Positions 1-9,830 of a stretch of 26,013 nt of DNA are shown piece after piece. Made by a program: the position numbers and the translations under genes. The stretch is taken from positions 70,711 to 96,723 of the forward strand of contig SZWC01009560.1 in NCBI GenBank assembly GCA_023375785.1. Direction: 5' to 3'. Origin of the DNA: Penium margaritaceum. Lineage: Eukaryota > Streptophyta > Zygnematophyceae > Desmidiales > Peniaceae. Positions within the stretch are counted from its first letter, which is position 1. Each line of letters opens with the position of its first letter. Below the pieces are notes generated by a model. It was not told where the DNA came from and searched no databases. It saw only the letters and a list, made by a program, of their open reading frames with translations.

Positions 1-364
1 TTTTGGGCTGTCGGGCGTCTGGTAGGGCTCACCGAGAAAACCCTGCCTGCCAGAAAATAGGTCTAGGACTACTTTCTGATTGGCTGGTTAGCTGAGTAAC
101 AAGTTCTACACTAGTGGGGGGGAGCTAGAACTTGGAGGGGTCTCCCATTGTTGCTTATTCTTCATTCCTAATCAGTCACTTTCAGTTTTCAGCTGCTTTC
201 TGGCGCTAACACTGGCGCGGGCGTTTCTGAGTAACAAACCCAGAGTTTCCACACTTAGACTCTAGAGCAGCAGACTGAGGGGGCAGCAGACTTAAGCAAC
301 GAGCGTGGAAGCCCGCACGCTACATCAACAACGCATGCTGCCCCAACCTGCTGCCTAGGTTTTC
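1..364. other. unassigned left flank of element A
   Basis: No coding sequence is recognised here. On the minus strand the homology between element A and the RNase H tail of element C stops near 365-372, so this stretch is either the target DNA or a second repeat that truncated A. It holds a short direct repeat: the 11-mer CTGAGTAACAA occurs near 92 and again near 227, each followed by a similar AGTTYYACACTWG-like string. This could be a remnant of another LTR, but no terminus, polypurine tract or primer site is visible to support that. Confidence 0.4.
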
Positions 365-808
365 TAGCTGATGCAGTGGATGGGAACACGCAACAGTTGC
401 AACAGGCAAGACAACCAAACACTTCCACACATACCTGCACCAAACGCCACGTACTTTGCCTCACTAGAACTCCAGGCAACGCATCCCTGATTTTCAGTCT
501 TCGAAGAGATGGCAATCCCACCGACATGAAAGAGGGAATCGGTGAGGCTGCAAGAATCACTGTCGTGTGCCCAATCATTGTCTGTGCATCCGTCAATGAC
601 CATAGAAGGCAAAGCACGATATATCAGTTTCACACGTAAAGTGTACAGTGCGTATAGACAACACGCAGTGCCGACTCAAGATGTTTCTGGCGAGGTTGCT
701 TGGAAAATTGGGCCAAGGAGTTGACCGACAAGGCCACGTTTGCCCAGGTGGTGGTCGCAAGATACATAAGAGAGATGACCACACCGAGGTAGTCGGTGAC
801 ATCGACAA
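365..808 (-). pseudogene. RNase H remnant of element A, truncated
   Basis: The minus-strand frame 633-364 reads DGCTDNDWAHDSDSCSLTDS, then SSSEAKYVAFGAGMCGSVWLS, the copia RNase H signature around two of its acidic residues (Asp in TDxDWA, Glu in SSEAxY). The homologous frame of C continues through CDNQSAKAIA and SRTKHINIEHH, but A loses homology right after the equivalent of VPIRCIT, near 365-372. The last third of RNase H is therefore absent. Confidence 0.82.
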
Positions 809-848
809 TCTCCTACATTTGTGCTAAATAAAGAGACTGCAGCAGACG

Positions 849-1690
849 TTATCCTACTGGAGTCATCTCTTTGGATGCAGTGGAGGTATTAGCCAGCAAG
901 GAGGTGAACCAGTCTCCTTGTGTGTGGATGTATGTAGCCTGGTGCACGTGCAGGGTGCGGCGCTGAAGATCGCGCTCAAGTTCCATGTTGAGGAATACTC
1001 GTGTCGGACCCAGGTCCTTCATCTTGTATGTGGACTGTAGCAGGTCTTTCACAGATTGGACACCTGCTGGACTGGGGGCAGCAATGAGCAGATTGTTGAT
1101 GTGGACAAGAATGGCCATGAATGGTTCTGATGGGCCACTCAAGAAGAGTGTAGGATTCACAGTGCTGCGTCTGTAACCGCCTCTCTCAAGAGTTGAGGAG
1201 ATCTCTGTGTTTCAGCAACGTGGCAAATGCTTGAGCATAAGGCCCAAAAAGGGCCTTATGCAGCCGCTGGACCTTGTTTGTGCCATCTCTGAATCTTGGT
1301 GGTTGGACCATGTAAATCTCCTCATGAAGACGACCATGTATGAAGGCGTTGTAGACATATATCTGTTCCAATTCCCAATCGTGCTAAAGCGACAAGGCTC
1401 ATAAGCGCTTGGGCAGTGGTGTACCGCCCGACCAGGGAAAAGGCCCTGTCAAAGTCAACCCCAATAATCCGATAGAATCTTTTGGCCGTGAGGCGAGCCT
1501 TGTACCGGTCAACTTTGCCATCAGGCTTTAGTTTTTGCTGTAGAACCCAGCAAACAAAGACCACCTTGTGGCCTATAGAGAGGTCCACAAGCTCAAAGAC
1601 ACAATGCTCCTTGAGGAAAGTCAACTCCTCCTCCATGGCCTTTTCCCAGAAGTTAGCATCAGCTGCCTCACGAGGCTGTCGAACAGTCAT
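849..1690 (-). pseudogene. reverse transcriptase remnant of element A
   Basis: Minus-strand pieces 1690-1322, 1371-1186 and 1160-849 form the RT. Recognisable motifs are LKPDGKVDRYKARLTAK, NAFIHGRLHEEIYMVQPP (the region of the first catalytic Asp, shifted and lacking the QMDV string) and KDLGPTRVFLNMELERD. The YVDD active-site box is HINN, so both catalytic aspartates are gone. Frameshifts separate the three pieces. Alignment with C is collinear. Confidence 0.85.
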
Positions 1691-2275
1691 AGGCTCGAGA
1701 GGGAGGGTTAGGAAGCCCGAAGGCTATGAAGCATGCAGGAACACAACTAGGAATAGAGGACTGAAAGGCACTATGGAACTCATGAGCCACAAAAGCGTAG
1801 CCCACTGCTGATATAGTATGAACGACAGTGAAAGCAAGGCCAACTGCATCAAGACCAGTGGATTGGACGGAGGGTCCAGCCGCAAAGGACGATGCGCTGG
1901 AGCGTGTGACCCACTGAGAGGGCTGAGAGACCTAGGAGGGACCAAGTGCATCAGTGTCAGTGGGTACGACAGAGGTTCCAATGGTGGAGGATGATACACT
2001 AGAGCGTGAGCGCTGCTGAGAGGGCTGAGAAGCTTGAGAGGAGGAACGCTGAGGAAGAGCACGAAGTCTCCCCCCAAGTGTGTAGGGCTCAAGACCAAAA
2101 GAAGGGACCTGAGAAGTTGGTTCATAGGTCTTAACCACAGGAGGCGTACGCAGCACAGGCTCAGGGGATGAGCTGGGGATGGAGTGCACATTAGACTCTG
2201 TGTGCGCACCTGAGGATACCGACGTAGAGGGCACATAGGAGGCAAGGACTGGTGAGGACTCCGAGGAGGACACGG
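1691..2275 (-). pseudogene. Ser/Pro-rich integrase-RT linker of element A
   Basis: The minus strand reads Ser/Pro/Val-rich low-complexity protein in two frames (e.g. GGRLRALPQRSSSQASQPSQQ at about 2060), matching the linker of C near 23460-23530 (GGRLRALPSSHLAQPSQSS). This linker is the most variable part of copia polyproteins, so the shared string ties A and C to the same family. It is broken by frameshifts. Confidence 0.65.
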
Positions 2276-3348
2276 TCAATGAGTTGGACGAAGAGGACAG
2301 GGGTCACTGTCCGTGGGAGAGATAGACGCCAATGGAACAGTAGGAGGAACCATGTCAGCAGAGGAGGAAGGTGAATCCTCGAGACCGGAGGCTGGGACAG
2401 ACACACCCCCTCCAAGACAAAGGAGGGAGGAAAGAGAGGAGGGCGGCGAGACACTAGACAGGCCACGAGGGAAGACATTCTCAAAGAAAAGGGTGACGCG
2501 GGACTCAATGACACGTGACCATTCAGTGTCCCCGAATTGCCAAGCCTTTGACATGGCCAAGAAACCGAGGAAGGTATAGAGGTGGACGCGAGGGCTAAAT
2601 TTGTCGTCTCGAAAGTCCTCAGGCAGCCAGACAGCAGCGACACAACCCCAAACGCAAGTAAGGCGCATGTCAGCGCAACGACCATACCACCGTTCAAAAG
2701 GGGTGACATGACAAGGAAGAGGATCATGCGAGACACGGATCTAGACCCAAGTCATGTACGACATGGCCTCAAAGGAGAAGTAAGGGGAAAGGAAAGAGGC
2801 ATTGAGAAGAGCACGGATACCGTCAACAAGTATACGATTCCAACGTTCAGAGATGCCATTCTGTTGGGGTGTGTAAGGAGCAAATGACTGTATACACACC
2901 CCTCGAGAGGACAAGAAGCGGGCATTGGTTCTCATGAACTTTCGGTCATGGTCACAATCAAAGAATTTTAGCCAACGACTACAAACCAACTCAGCCTGTG
3001 GAAGCTAGGACTCAAGGGTGGAGCAGACGCCACTTTTTAGCAAAGGAAAAGGATCCAGCGCATGCGAGAGAATTCATGTGTGAGACAGAGGACGAAGCAG
3101 CCAACCCCTCCCAGTGCATCATGGGCAAGGGGTCCTATAATGTTAACGTGCAAGAAATCAAGGGCGTAGGACGTCCGGGACTCACAAGTGGAAAACGTGG
3201 AACGGTAAATTTTGCCTTGAGTGCAGTCAAAGCAGTAAGCAGAGCAAGGGGCAGGGAACATATAGGCATCAAGACCAAGAGCGGGCTCGTCATGTAGCAA
3301 ACTATCAATGGCAGTAGTGTGAACGTGGCAGAGGCATGGGTGCAACAA
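2191..3348 (-). pseudogene. integrase remnant of element A
   Basis: Minus-strand pieces 3348-3037, 2989-2741 and 2668-2276 cover the integrase. Seen in order: the Cys half of the zinc domain as CFDCTQGK, the core entry GPLAHDALGGVG and HEFSRMRW, then FDCDHDRKF (second catalytic Asp in the FxxDxGxEF context, with the following Gly and Glu changed), then PYTPQQNGISERWNR, which keeps the third acidic residue of the DD35E triad. The C-terminal piece has the copia-typical CVAAVWLPEDFRDDKFSPR and TFLGFLAMSKAW strings. The first catalytic Asp region reads LHVNIIGP, with Asn for Asp. Frameshifts separate the pieces. Confidence 0.8.
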
Positions 3349-3411
3349 CGGTGCGTGCGTTGGAGGGAGGGAGCGTGCGACATGAACAAGGGCGGTGGTA
3401 GCGGGATGAGG

Positions 3412-4364
3412 CTAAAATGAAGGCACACAAAACAAGCGGTCACACCGTTTGCCACGTAGCAGAACATGGATAGTGGTGCGGTACAGTACAAATGTAATGT
3501 CGCGGCTAGAGGAGAAGTCCATGCCCTGGTCATTGAGAGTCGCAACAGAGAGAAGACTCAGCTCAAGAGCGGGCACGTACAGCACATCAAAAAAGAAGAG
3601 CTCCCTTTCAGGGCCAACAAAGCAAACAACCCCAACACCATGGGCTGGCAAAAGCTGGCCAAAACCAATGTACAAAACACAAACATAGTCGATTGGACCT
3701 ACATAGATGAAAGAGGAACGACTGGAGGTCATGGGATGGGTGGGTCCGGAGTAGAGGATCCAGAAGCCACCCGTCACGCAAACAACCAGTGGATCACGGC
3801 TGCCAGCAACAATGACAGAGTGTGAAGGAAGTTGTTGGCCACAGACAGCAAGGCAATGGGGCAAATTGTAAGAATTCAAGTGATCAATCCACAGGATATC
3901 AACTCGAGAACATCCCTGAACATGACCCGACGACGGACCACAAAGATTGCCGTCAGAGAACACACAAGCGTCCCCTCAATAAAATCCATACTCTCACCTC
4001 CTTGATAGCGGAGGTGTCACTGGTGGACGCCATGAGAGAGGGCAGAACCCTGCTGGCGCTTGTCGTCAGGCAGGTCATGGGTGATGAAAACACTTGAAGA
4101 GGGGCGCCCAGAGGTGTAGGTGGACGATGCCCAGGATAGAGGTGAGTAGGACCCAGAAGGGGGCACGTAGTAGACTGGGATGCTCAATCCTGGAGGCCAT
4201 CCCCAAGGATAAGGTGGCAGTGGTGAAGCCATGGTGTTGCTGTAGGCGGTACCAGATTTAGAGGAAGAAGAAGTACCGCTAGAGGATCCAAACGAGGTGG
4301 AGGTGCGAGAAGCACCACCATCACAACCACTACCACCAGAGGAGCGCGCCCTATGCGAATGCAT
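3412..4364 (-). pseudogene. protease region remnant of element A
   Basis: Two minus-strand open pieces (4364-4017 and 3963-3412) align with the protease and linker region of C. The retroviral-type aspartic protease signature expected as DSG(A/T)(S/T)HHMT appears as GGFWILYSGPTHPMTS, so the catalytic Asp is Tyr and the first His of the pair is Pro. The downstream strings LLPAHGVGVVCFVGPE and LSLLSVATLNDQGMDFSSS follow the usual copia layout between protease and the integrase zinc domain. Two changed key residues mean no protease activity is expected. Confidence 0.78.
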
Positions 4365-4369
4365 GGCAT

Positions 4370-5475
4370 ATGCAAGGCGGGCATCGTCCGGTGGTGCAAG
4401 ACACTTGGGAGCGGCATGGCTTGTGGCACCATTGTTTCAGCATGTGACAGTACTGGAGGAGGATGAGGAAGATGTGGTGTTGTTAGAACTCCGGCATTTA
4501 CCGCGCAATCCCTGTCCACCGCCGCCTGCAATACCACCTCTGCCTTTGTCCGTACCACAGCCCCCACCCCCACCACCCCCCTAGGAAGTAAGGGACTTAG
4601 CTGTCGTGATGGAGGCGGTGGAAGATGAGGCAGCAACTGAGGCGGAAGAGGAGGGAAGTGCTGTGGTAGCTGCTACAACTGCTACACGATGGATGGACTT
4701 GTTCTGCAACGAGCTCCACCAATCAGTTAGGAGCTAGGAGAGAAACTCCCACAATGAGCGGATGCCTAGCGTTGCATCTTCAAGAACAGGAATAGTGGCC
4801 AAGTGCTCAAGCTCAAAGGCTTTCACCTCGTAGAAGATGTTAGATAGCTCGGGGATGAGGCCGTTGACAATGGAGAGAATAGGAGGAAGCTGTCCCGGTG
4901 TGGCCTTGCCCAGGTCACATAGTAAGAGCAGACTGCGAGCCCAATAGGCGTTAGCATTCTCATCAACACACATACAAATCATGTTGAAATGGACATTGAG
5001 GACGCTCTGGGTTGCATGCCCAGTCACTGTCGTGCTACGCTTTATCAGCGCGTAAGCACCAACCGGGTTAGCAGGTGTGCGGCGTGTTGTGTCTGCATTG
5101 CACCTCCCGATCTTGTCAGTGAGATCATCGGGTCCAGCACAAATGAGAGCACGTATAGCACGGGAAGACTCAGAGTCCACGGGCACAAAGGGAGGATTTG
5201 CGGAGGGATTAGGCTCATGGTAGTATTCGCAAAGCTACTCGTCCTGTGCCCAAGCACTGAAGCGAACCTCCCACAAGTAGAAAGTAAGGTTGGAAGTGAA
5301 GTGAGGTGGATTCAAGGCAAAGTCAGGCTTGTACTGCGCTGGTGATGCTAATGCTTTTGTAGCGGCTGCACTGGCGGCGGCTACAACTGCGAGAGGATTA
5401 GAGAAGGTAGAGCCAGTAGAGGTAGATGCGGAAGCGGGTGAGGTGCAGAAAGCAGCAGAAATGCCAGCGACAACG
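4370..5475 (-). pseudogene. gag remnant of element A
   Basis: The minus strand carries the gag core. The longest open piece is 5186-4734 (150 codons), with strings such as GDPTG-like ARRTPANPVGAYALIKR, ANAYWARSLLLL and GLIPELSNIF that align with the gag of C. The frame upstream keeps HFTSNLTF and a Trp where C has a stop, but carries its own TAG at 5235-5237. Another TAG closes the open piece just before the TDWWSSLQ string. The zinc knuckle near 4430-4480 is ruined: the second residue of the knuckle is a TGA stop and the second Cys is replaced. Non-functional structural protein gene of a retrotransposon. Confidence 0.8.
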
Positions 5476-5548
5476 AAGGCAGAAGACGTAATCAGAATAC
5501 AGCCACAGCAGAAACATTAGCATCAGTGGCTCTCGACCACACCTCACC

Positions 5549-5700
5549 CTATGCCCTCTCCTTGTCGTATGCTATATCGTCGTAGAGATGGTTGCGCTCT
5601 CGTGTGGCCGTGGGTGAAGAAGGAATGGGGTCTGTCTCAGGATAAGCGGCAAGTGTGCTGGGTGCCTGGCTGCCTTGAAAGAAAGCCACACAACAGAGAG
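5549..5700 (-). pseudogene. remnant of upstream ORF (ORF1) of element A
   Basis: The minus-strand translation contains PSSPTATRERNHL followed by an acidic/aromatic string and KERA. This matches PTSPTASRERARIDEEL...EERAEREVW in element C (about 18550-18640) and SPTVASEYARIEEF in fragment B (about 16060-16130). Immediately beyond, at the shared GTGGTCGAG string, A jumps to sequence resembling C about 1.2 kb further on, just ahead of the gag core. Most of ORF1, including its hydrophobic C-terminal part, has therefore been deleted from A. No function is known. Confidence 0.65.
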
Positions 5701-5759
5701 ATGGGCGGCGGAGTGTACTGCTGTTGCTGCTCCGGTTGCTGCTTCTGCTAGTGCAATGG

Positions 5760-6500
5760 CCACAACATGGCTGATGTGTGCATGGACAGCAGTGGGAGAC
5801 ACTACTGCAGTGAGAGCAGCAATGGCTGAGATGTGCACGGGAAACAGTTGGGGATGCTGTTGCTGTGGCTGTAGCATGGCCGATTCGGAGTTGGGCAGCA
5901 ACGGTGAGCGCTGATGCTGTTGCAGTACCAACGGCTGAGTGGGTAGCTGCAAGGAATGCCACTGTAGTTGCTGTATCACGGACGATGTGGGTGTGGACAA
6001 CAGCAGAGAATGCTGCTACTGTTGTCATAACCATGGCAGAGACGTGCGTGGGCAGTTGGAAGAGACGCTACTACTGCGGCCATAGCACGGTCAAAGCAGA
6101 CTTAGGGAGCAGCGGAAAATGCCGCTGCTGTTGTATTAACCATGGCTGAGATGCACAAAGACAGCTGTGTGAAATGCAGCTGCGATGGCCGCAGCTTTGC
6201 CGATGCAGACGTGGACCGTAGCAGTGAACTCCGCTGCTGTTGCCGTAACCACGGCTGAGATGAGTGCTGGCAGCCGCGTGAGATGCGGCTGCGAGGAGTT
6301 CTACTGCGATGGCCATAGCATAGCCAATGAGAGTGTGCCTAGCAACGGGAAATGCCGTTGTTGTTGTAGCAACCACAGTGAAGATGCACGCAGGGAGCCG
6401 CGTGAGATGCGGCTGCGATGGCCATAGCTCGGCCAACGTGTATGCGGGCAGTAGCTGTAGACGTTGGTGCACTGGCCACAACAGCAGCTTAGCATGAGAG
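5760..6500 (-). repeat. irregular tandem array in the leader/upstream ORF of element A
   Basis: A series of diverged units of roughly 100-124 bp occupies the stretch between the LTR and the upstream-ORF remnant. The clearest pair is the plus-strand string AGCCGCGTGAGATGCGGCTG at 6272 and 6396 (period 124); weaker copies lie near 6162, 6054, 5945 and 5846. Each unit contains a GCTGYTGYTGT-type triplet run and a GATGGCCATAGC-like string. On the minus strand it reads as an Ala/Thr/Ser/Val-rich low-complexity frame of the same flavour as ORF1 in B and C, but in A it is interrupted by stops. Confidence 0.6.
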
Positions 6501-6527
6501 GACAGTAGCGGTAGACGCTAAAGTGAA

Positions 6528-7007
6528 AAGTGCTGATTGACCGGACCACCCACGCGAGGCTCTTGACGTGGGGCCCGGACGCCACCCAGGGATTGAACCT
6601 GACCCTGGAGCGAACGAGCTCCACACTGTTTCTCACATAGTGGTATAAACTGGAAGTGTGGTCCCGAGGGATCAGCAACCTGGCTCACTAAGCTGAAAGC
6701 ATGAAAATGAGGGAAAATCAAACCATATTGACCATGAGCGTATGTAGTGCATGCACTCCTATGAATGTTTTTCCCCGCGTTGTAATGTCGAAGCATAAAG
6801 CATCACTACAATCAAGCTCTCCATAAATCTGATGTTGGGGTTTTGGCCACCATTTGACAGCTTGATGGTGCCACCACTACTATGCTCTCCATGATGCATC
6901 ATAGGGTTGCACCCGAGAGCTTTAATCCAGGTCAATGACGTACAGTGATGATGTTTGTGTGAGTAGAGCCAAGAGGTCACTTGCATATGTTACATCCATA
7001 ACCAACA
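6528..7007 (-). repeat. 5' LTR of element A
   Basis: The reverse complement begins TGTTGGTTATGG at 7007 and aligns along its length with the LTRs of element C (17016 and 25412). Shared blocks include GCAAGTG.CCTCTTG, ATCATCACTG, GTGGTGG.(A/G)CC.CCATCAAGCT and GTTGCTGATCCCTCGGGACC. The right part keeps the B-box-like GGTTCAATCCC. Homology to C stops at the equivalent of the GGCACTTA string, at about 6528. Divergence from the C LTRs is far greater than that between the two C LTRs, which fits an old insertion. Confidence 0.88.
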
Positions 7008-7868
7008 CCCACTTTCAAAAGTGAGGGTAGAGTACAAAATTGCTCGCTTCTGTGTCGTTGACCTTTACATGTTATGTTTTGGACATTGTATAATCTTGTT
7101 ATACGCTCATAAAACATCTCTTGCATCGGAGGAAAAGTCTACCATACTAGGTCATAAAGCTCCGTTTTCCTTTTATCGCAAGGATACAGAAGATGATGGC
7201 AAAAGTTGTGCATGCTCCTATTTCCATCGCGATAGTTCGTGGATTTTTCTCTAAATAGGACCACAGACGTCACAGGTTTGTGGTCGGCTAGGGATGCACG
7301 TAGTTTTATGGTCTTCTCTGTCGCGTGATAGCGGTAGATGTCTGTTTAGGTAGCGCGTCTCCACACTTTTGAAGACACTTACAGCTTTCAACACTACGTT
7401 GGATTGGGATTGGGTCAGTATTTAAGCCCACCACATCGATTGTAGCCTATCGAACGGTGGCAATAACTAAAGCACTAGTCAGACAAGAGCCCATTGTTTA
7501 CATGAAGGATCCGCGTAGCTTTGCGTTCATGTTACCTCACTACAATATTATTCTGAAACGAGCCCCGATCAAGTACTAAACATTGGCAAACAATTTCTAG
7601 TAGATTGTGTTGAAGTCATCGGCGATCGGAAACAAGAAACATTACATGCACACCACCATGTATGAACAAGTACATAAAATTCCTCTACAGATTAAGTTTC
7701 AAATTTGTCTTCAGACATTGCACCTCAGGAAGACAAATAATGAATTAATGAAGGAAATTTTAGCATGTATCAAGAATTACTACTTATATATATATATACA
7801 TATATATATACATATGAATGTACAATAAAAGTCTGTATATGTATGTACATGTACACATATGTCCCGGC
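7008..7868. other. AT-rich sequence without recognisable gene
   Basis: Only short open frames are present (e.g. plus 7021-7254) with no recognisable motif. The string CAGTATTTAAGCCC near 7414 looks like a TATA-type promoter element but no transcript unit can be tied to it. An AT/TATAC microsatellite lies at 7784-7815. The base composition is clearly more AT-rich than the flanking retroelements. Confidence 0.4.
7784..7815. repeat. (TA)n / TATAC microsatellite
   Basis: Alternating T and A run from 7784 to 7815 with two C interruptions, followed by related TATGTATGTACATGTACAC sequence to about 7860. It is a simple repeat with no coding potential. Confidence 0.85.
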
Positions 7869-8243
7869 AGCTTGCACTCCAAGAAACAGTCTGTCGTTGT
7901 TCTTTCCTCCACTGAGGCTAAATATATCACCAAAAGCAAAGCCACCCAAGAGGTTATCTAGCTACGCATGCTGCTCGGAGAACTCGGCTTCGAACAACTT
8001 GAGCCTACTCTTGTGCACTGCGACAAAGAGGGAGCTGTCGCCCTGTCTGAGGAACCGGTGGTACACGACCGCACCAAGCACGTCAAGCGCCAGTACCACT
8101 ACGTGCACGACGTTGTTACTAACGGTGAGGTTGTCATGAGCTACATCCCTACTGAGGACCAGACGACCGACATCATCACCAAATTCCTTGATGACAAGCG
8201 GCACTCTTACCTCTGCGAAAACCTTGGCCTTCTTGCTTTCTGA
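7869..8243 (+). pseudogene. copia RNase H C-terminal fragment, second family
   Basis: In one plus frame: KKQSVVVLSSTEAKYITKS, then a TAG at 7959-7961 where copia proteins have Trp (the VIWLR string), then LLGELGF, HCDKEGAVALSE, HDRTKHVKRQYHYVHD, IPTEDQTTDIITKF and a terminal stop at 8241-8243. This is the last part of a copia RNase H, ending at the natural C-terminus. Residues differ clearly from A and C (TKHVKRQYHYV here, TKHINIEHHLV in C; PTEDQTTD against DTGQQRAD), so it is a separate, more typical copia family. Nothing upstream of the SSTEA string is copia, so it is a 5'-truncated relic. The single nonsense change suggests moderate age. Confidence 0.88.
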
Positions 8244-8279
8244 CCGCTCTCTTTCTTCGTGTCATTCTTAGGTTGTCTC

Positions 8280-8520
8280 CTTCCGTTTCTCCTGGATGAG
8301 GCTTTGGAACGGACAGAGACACTCGCGCCCTTTTGCCCATGTGTCCCTCCGTAGTCGTTCCCCCCATATGAGGCGTTAGAACATGTACACAAGTCCTCGA
8401 GATCAACGACCATCCTTTGCGTCGACCCATCGTCATTCTCTTCCATTCCCCCCACGTGAGGCGCTGGAATGGACGAGGAGTGCTCTCGGTGTCCCTCTTT
8501 GCCTTCGCGCATCCTTTCCG
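8280..8520 (+). repeat. three diverged ~75-87-bp tandem repeats
   Basis: Just downstream of the copia fragment the string TGAGGCKYTDGAAYRKAC recurs near 8294, 8368 and 8455, each preceded by TTCYCCCCAYRT-like sequence and followed by a CTCG. Spacings are about 74 and 87 bp. The stretch may be the 3' non-coding region of that copia family, where the polypurine tract and LTR would be expected, but neither was found. Confidence 0.5.
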
Positions 8521-8522
8521 CA

Positions 8523-8658
8523 TCTGCCGCTCCTTGGAAAAGTGGCATAATTTGAGCACAAAAGTGGTATACTTTGTGCTCGAACTTGAAACCGGCCAAA
8601 AGTTGCATACTCCTGGAAAGAGCTCGGAAAAAGGAGCAAGAGAGGCGGCAGAGAGGTC

Positions 8659-8696
<38 letters not shown>

Positions 8697-8833
8697 NTCT
8701 GCCGCTCCTTGGAAAAGTGGCATAATTTGAGCACAAAAGTGGTATACTTTGTGCTCGAACTTGAAACCGGCCAAAAGTTGCATACTCCTGGAAAGAGCTC
8801 GGAAAAAGGAGCAAGAGAGGCGGCAGAGAGGTC

Positions 8834-8871
<38 letters not shown>
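8523..8871. other. 174-bp perfect duplication around a single N (likely assembly artefact)
   Basis: The segment 8523-8696 (TCTGCCGCTCC ... (CT)n) is repeated at 8698-8871 with an offset of 175 and only one undetermined base, at 8697, between the copies. The first copy ends in (CT)n at 8663-8696; in the second the CT run goes on to 8904. A perfect copy joined by one N inside a microsatellite is what two overlapping but unmerged contigs look like. Confidence 0.8.

Positions 8872-8904
<33 letters not shown>
8838..8904 (+). repeat. (CT)n microsatellite
   Basis: About 33 uninterrupted CT units run from 8838 to 8904, with a shorter 34-bp run at 8663-8696 in the duplicated upstream copy. Open frames through it encode only Ser-Leu or Arg-Glu repeats and are not genes. 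Confidence 0.95.
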
Positions 8905-8906
<2 letters not shown>

Positions 8907-9830
8907 ATCCCTCCTGCCTATCTACTGACTCTCTGGACCCTATCCAGAGGCTGGTTCAGTTACGTTGTGTCTAACCTGCTCACAGCGCCTGCCGTGGTCT
9001 TTCTGTGTACCTGTATATTGACAACACCTTGAAAGGCGTGCTTAAATCCTGGCAGAAATTATGCAAGGGGCCGCAGTGGCTTGGCAGCGGAGCGACAGGA
9101 GAGATCGAGAGTGTGAGCATGAGCTCCTCTCGGTCCGAGCAGCCGACGTGGCACACAGCTACGAGACACCGATGGTGCCAGCCGGAAGGGCATGAAAACA
9201 GTATTCAACCGGCAGCGATTCTGATTGCGACCGTTGACCGGGCCGAGAGTTTGAGTGATGGCACTCCTCTCAAGACAACTGACGGATTTCATCAAAGACA
9301 ATTGTGTGATGGACAGGTAGACTAAGATTGAGGACTCGAGCTGTCGAGTGACAGAGGGTGCAAGCACTGGCTACTCTCGAGACCGACGAGCTAAAGATTG
9401 ATGGGAGCAGAGGACTTGCCGGTGAATCCGACCAGCTCGTCCGTTGAGCATACCGAGGGCGCTTGGAATTTTCCAACCTTGGTTCGCTCAGTGCGGAACG
9501 GTATTAACCGGCATCTGGGACGCTCGTGGCTGAAGCTCAGGAGACACAAGTGTACCGGACTTCCACACTTGGTCACATTTTGTACTTTCTGGTGCTAGTG
9601 TGGCATAATTAGGAAGCTATTTAGTTTCGCTCAATGTACCATCTGTAGTTCATCATGTCAAGAGTTCTTGTTTCTGGTCCTGTGTTGTGTACTTGTGCCA
9701 AGTGTGTAACCTCTTGGTACAATGTTCAAGTGTAATCAGCAAGACAGTTGATCTGACTTGTGTGTGCAGTTGTTGAGTGATCACCACAACAGAAGAATTG
9801 TTCAAGAGAAGAGTATTATCAGTTGATTAA
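8905..9830. other. unassigned sequence, possible LTR-like 3' part
   Basis: No protein in this stretch was recognised; the open frames are below about 105 codons and carry no motif. The portion 9595-9830 is TG-rich and resembles the R/U5 region of plant copia LTRs in style (GTGTGTAACCTCTTGGTAC..., ending in TTGTTCAAGAGAAGAG), and the stretch lies on the 3' side of the copia fragment at 7869-8243, so it might belong to that element. No second copy is in the window to prove it. Confidence 0.25.

Larger units (their letters stand above)
365..7007 (-). mobile_element. copia-order LTR retrotransposon 'A', degenerate, 3'-truncated
   Basis: Read on the minus strand, this 6.6-kb block gives a 5' LTR (7007 to 6528), a repeat-rich leader, a remnant of the family's upstream ORF, then gag, protease, integrase, reverse transcriptase and RNase H in that order, which is the copia (not gypsy) order. 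Every domain has a counterpart in element C (17016-25861), so the two are the same family. A is the older copy: every domain is broken by stops and frameshifts, over 1 kb of the upstream ORF region is missing relative to C, no primer-binding site is visible, and homology ends near 365 before any 3' LTR. It cannot be autonomous. Confidence 0.9.

Noticed and set aside
8207-9032. Long open frames through the CT/GA microsatellite (Ser-Leu or Arg-Glu repeats)
   Set aside because: Products of a simple repeat plus an artefactual duplication; no domain, and they span an N.
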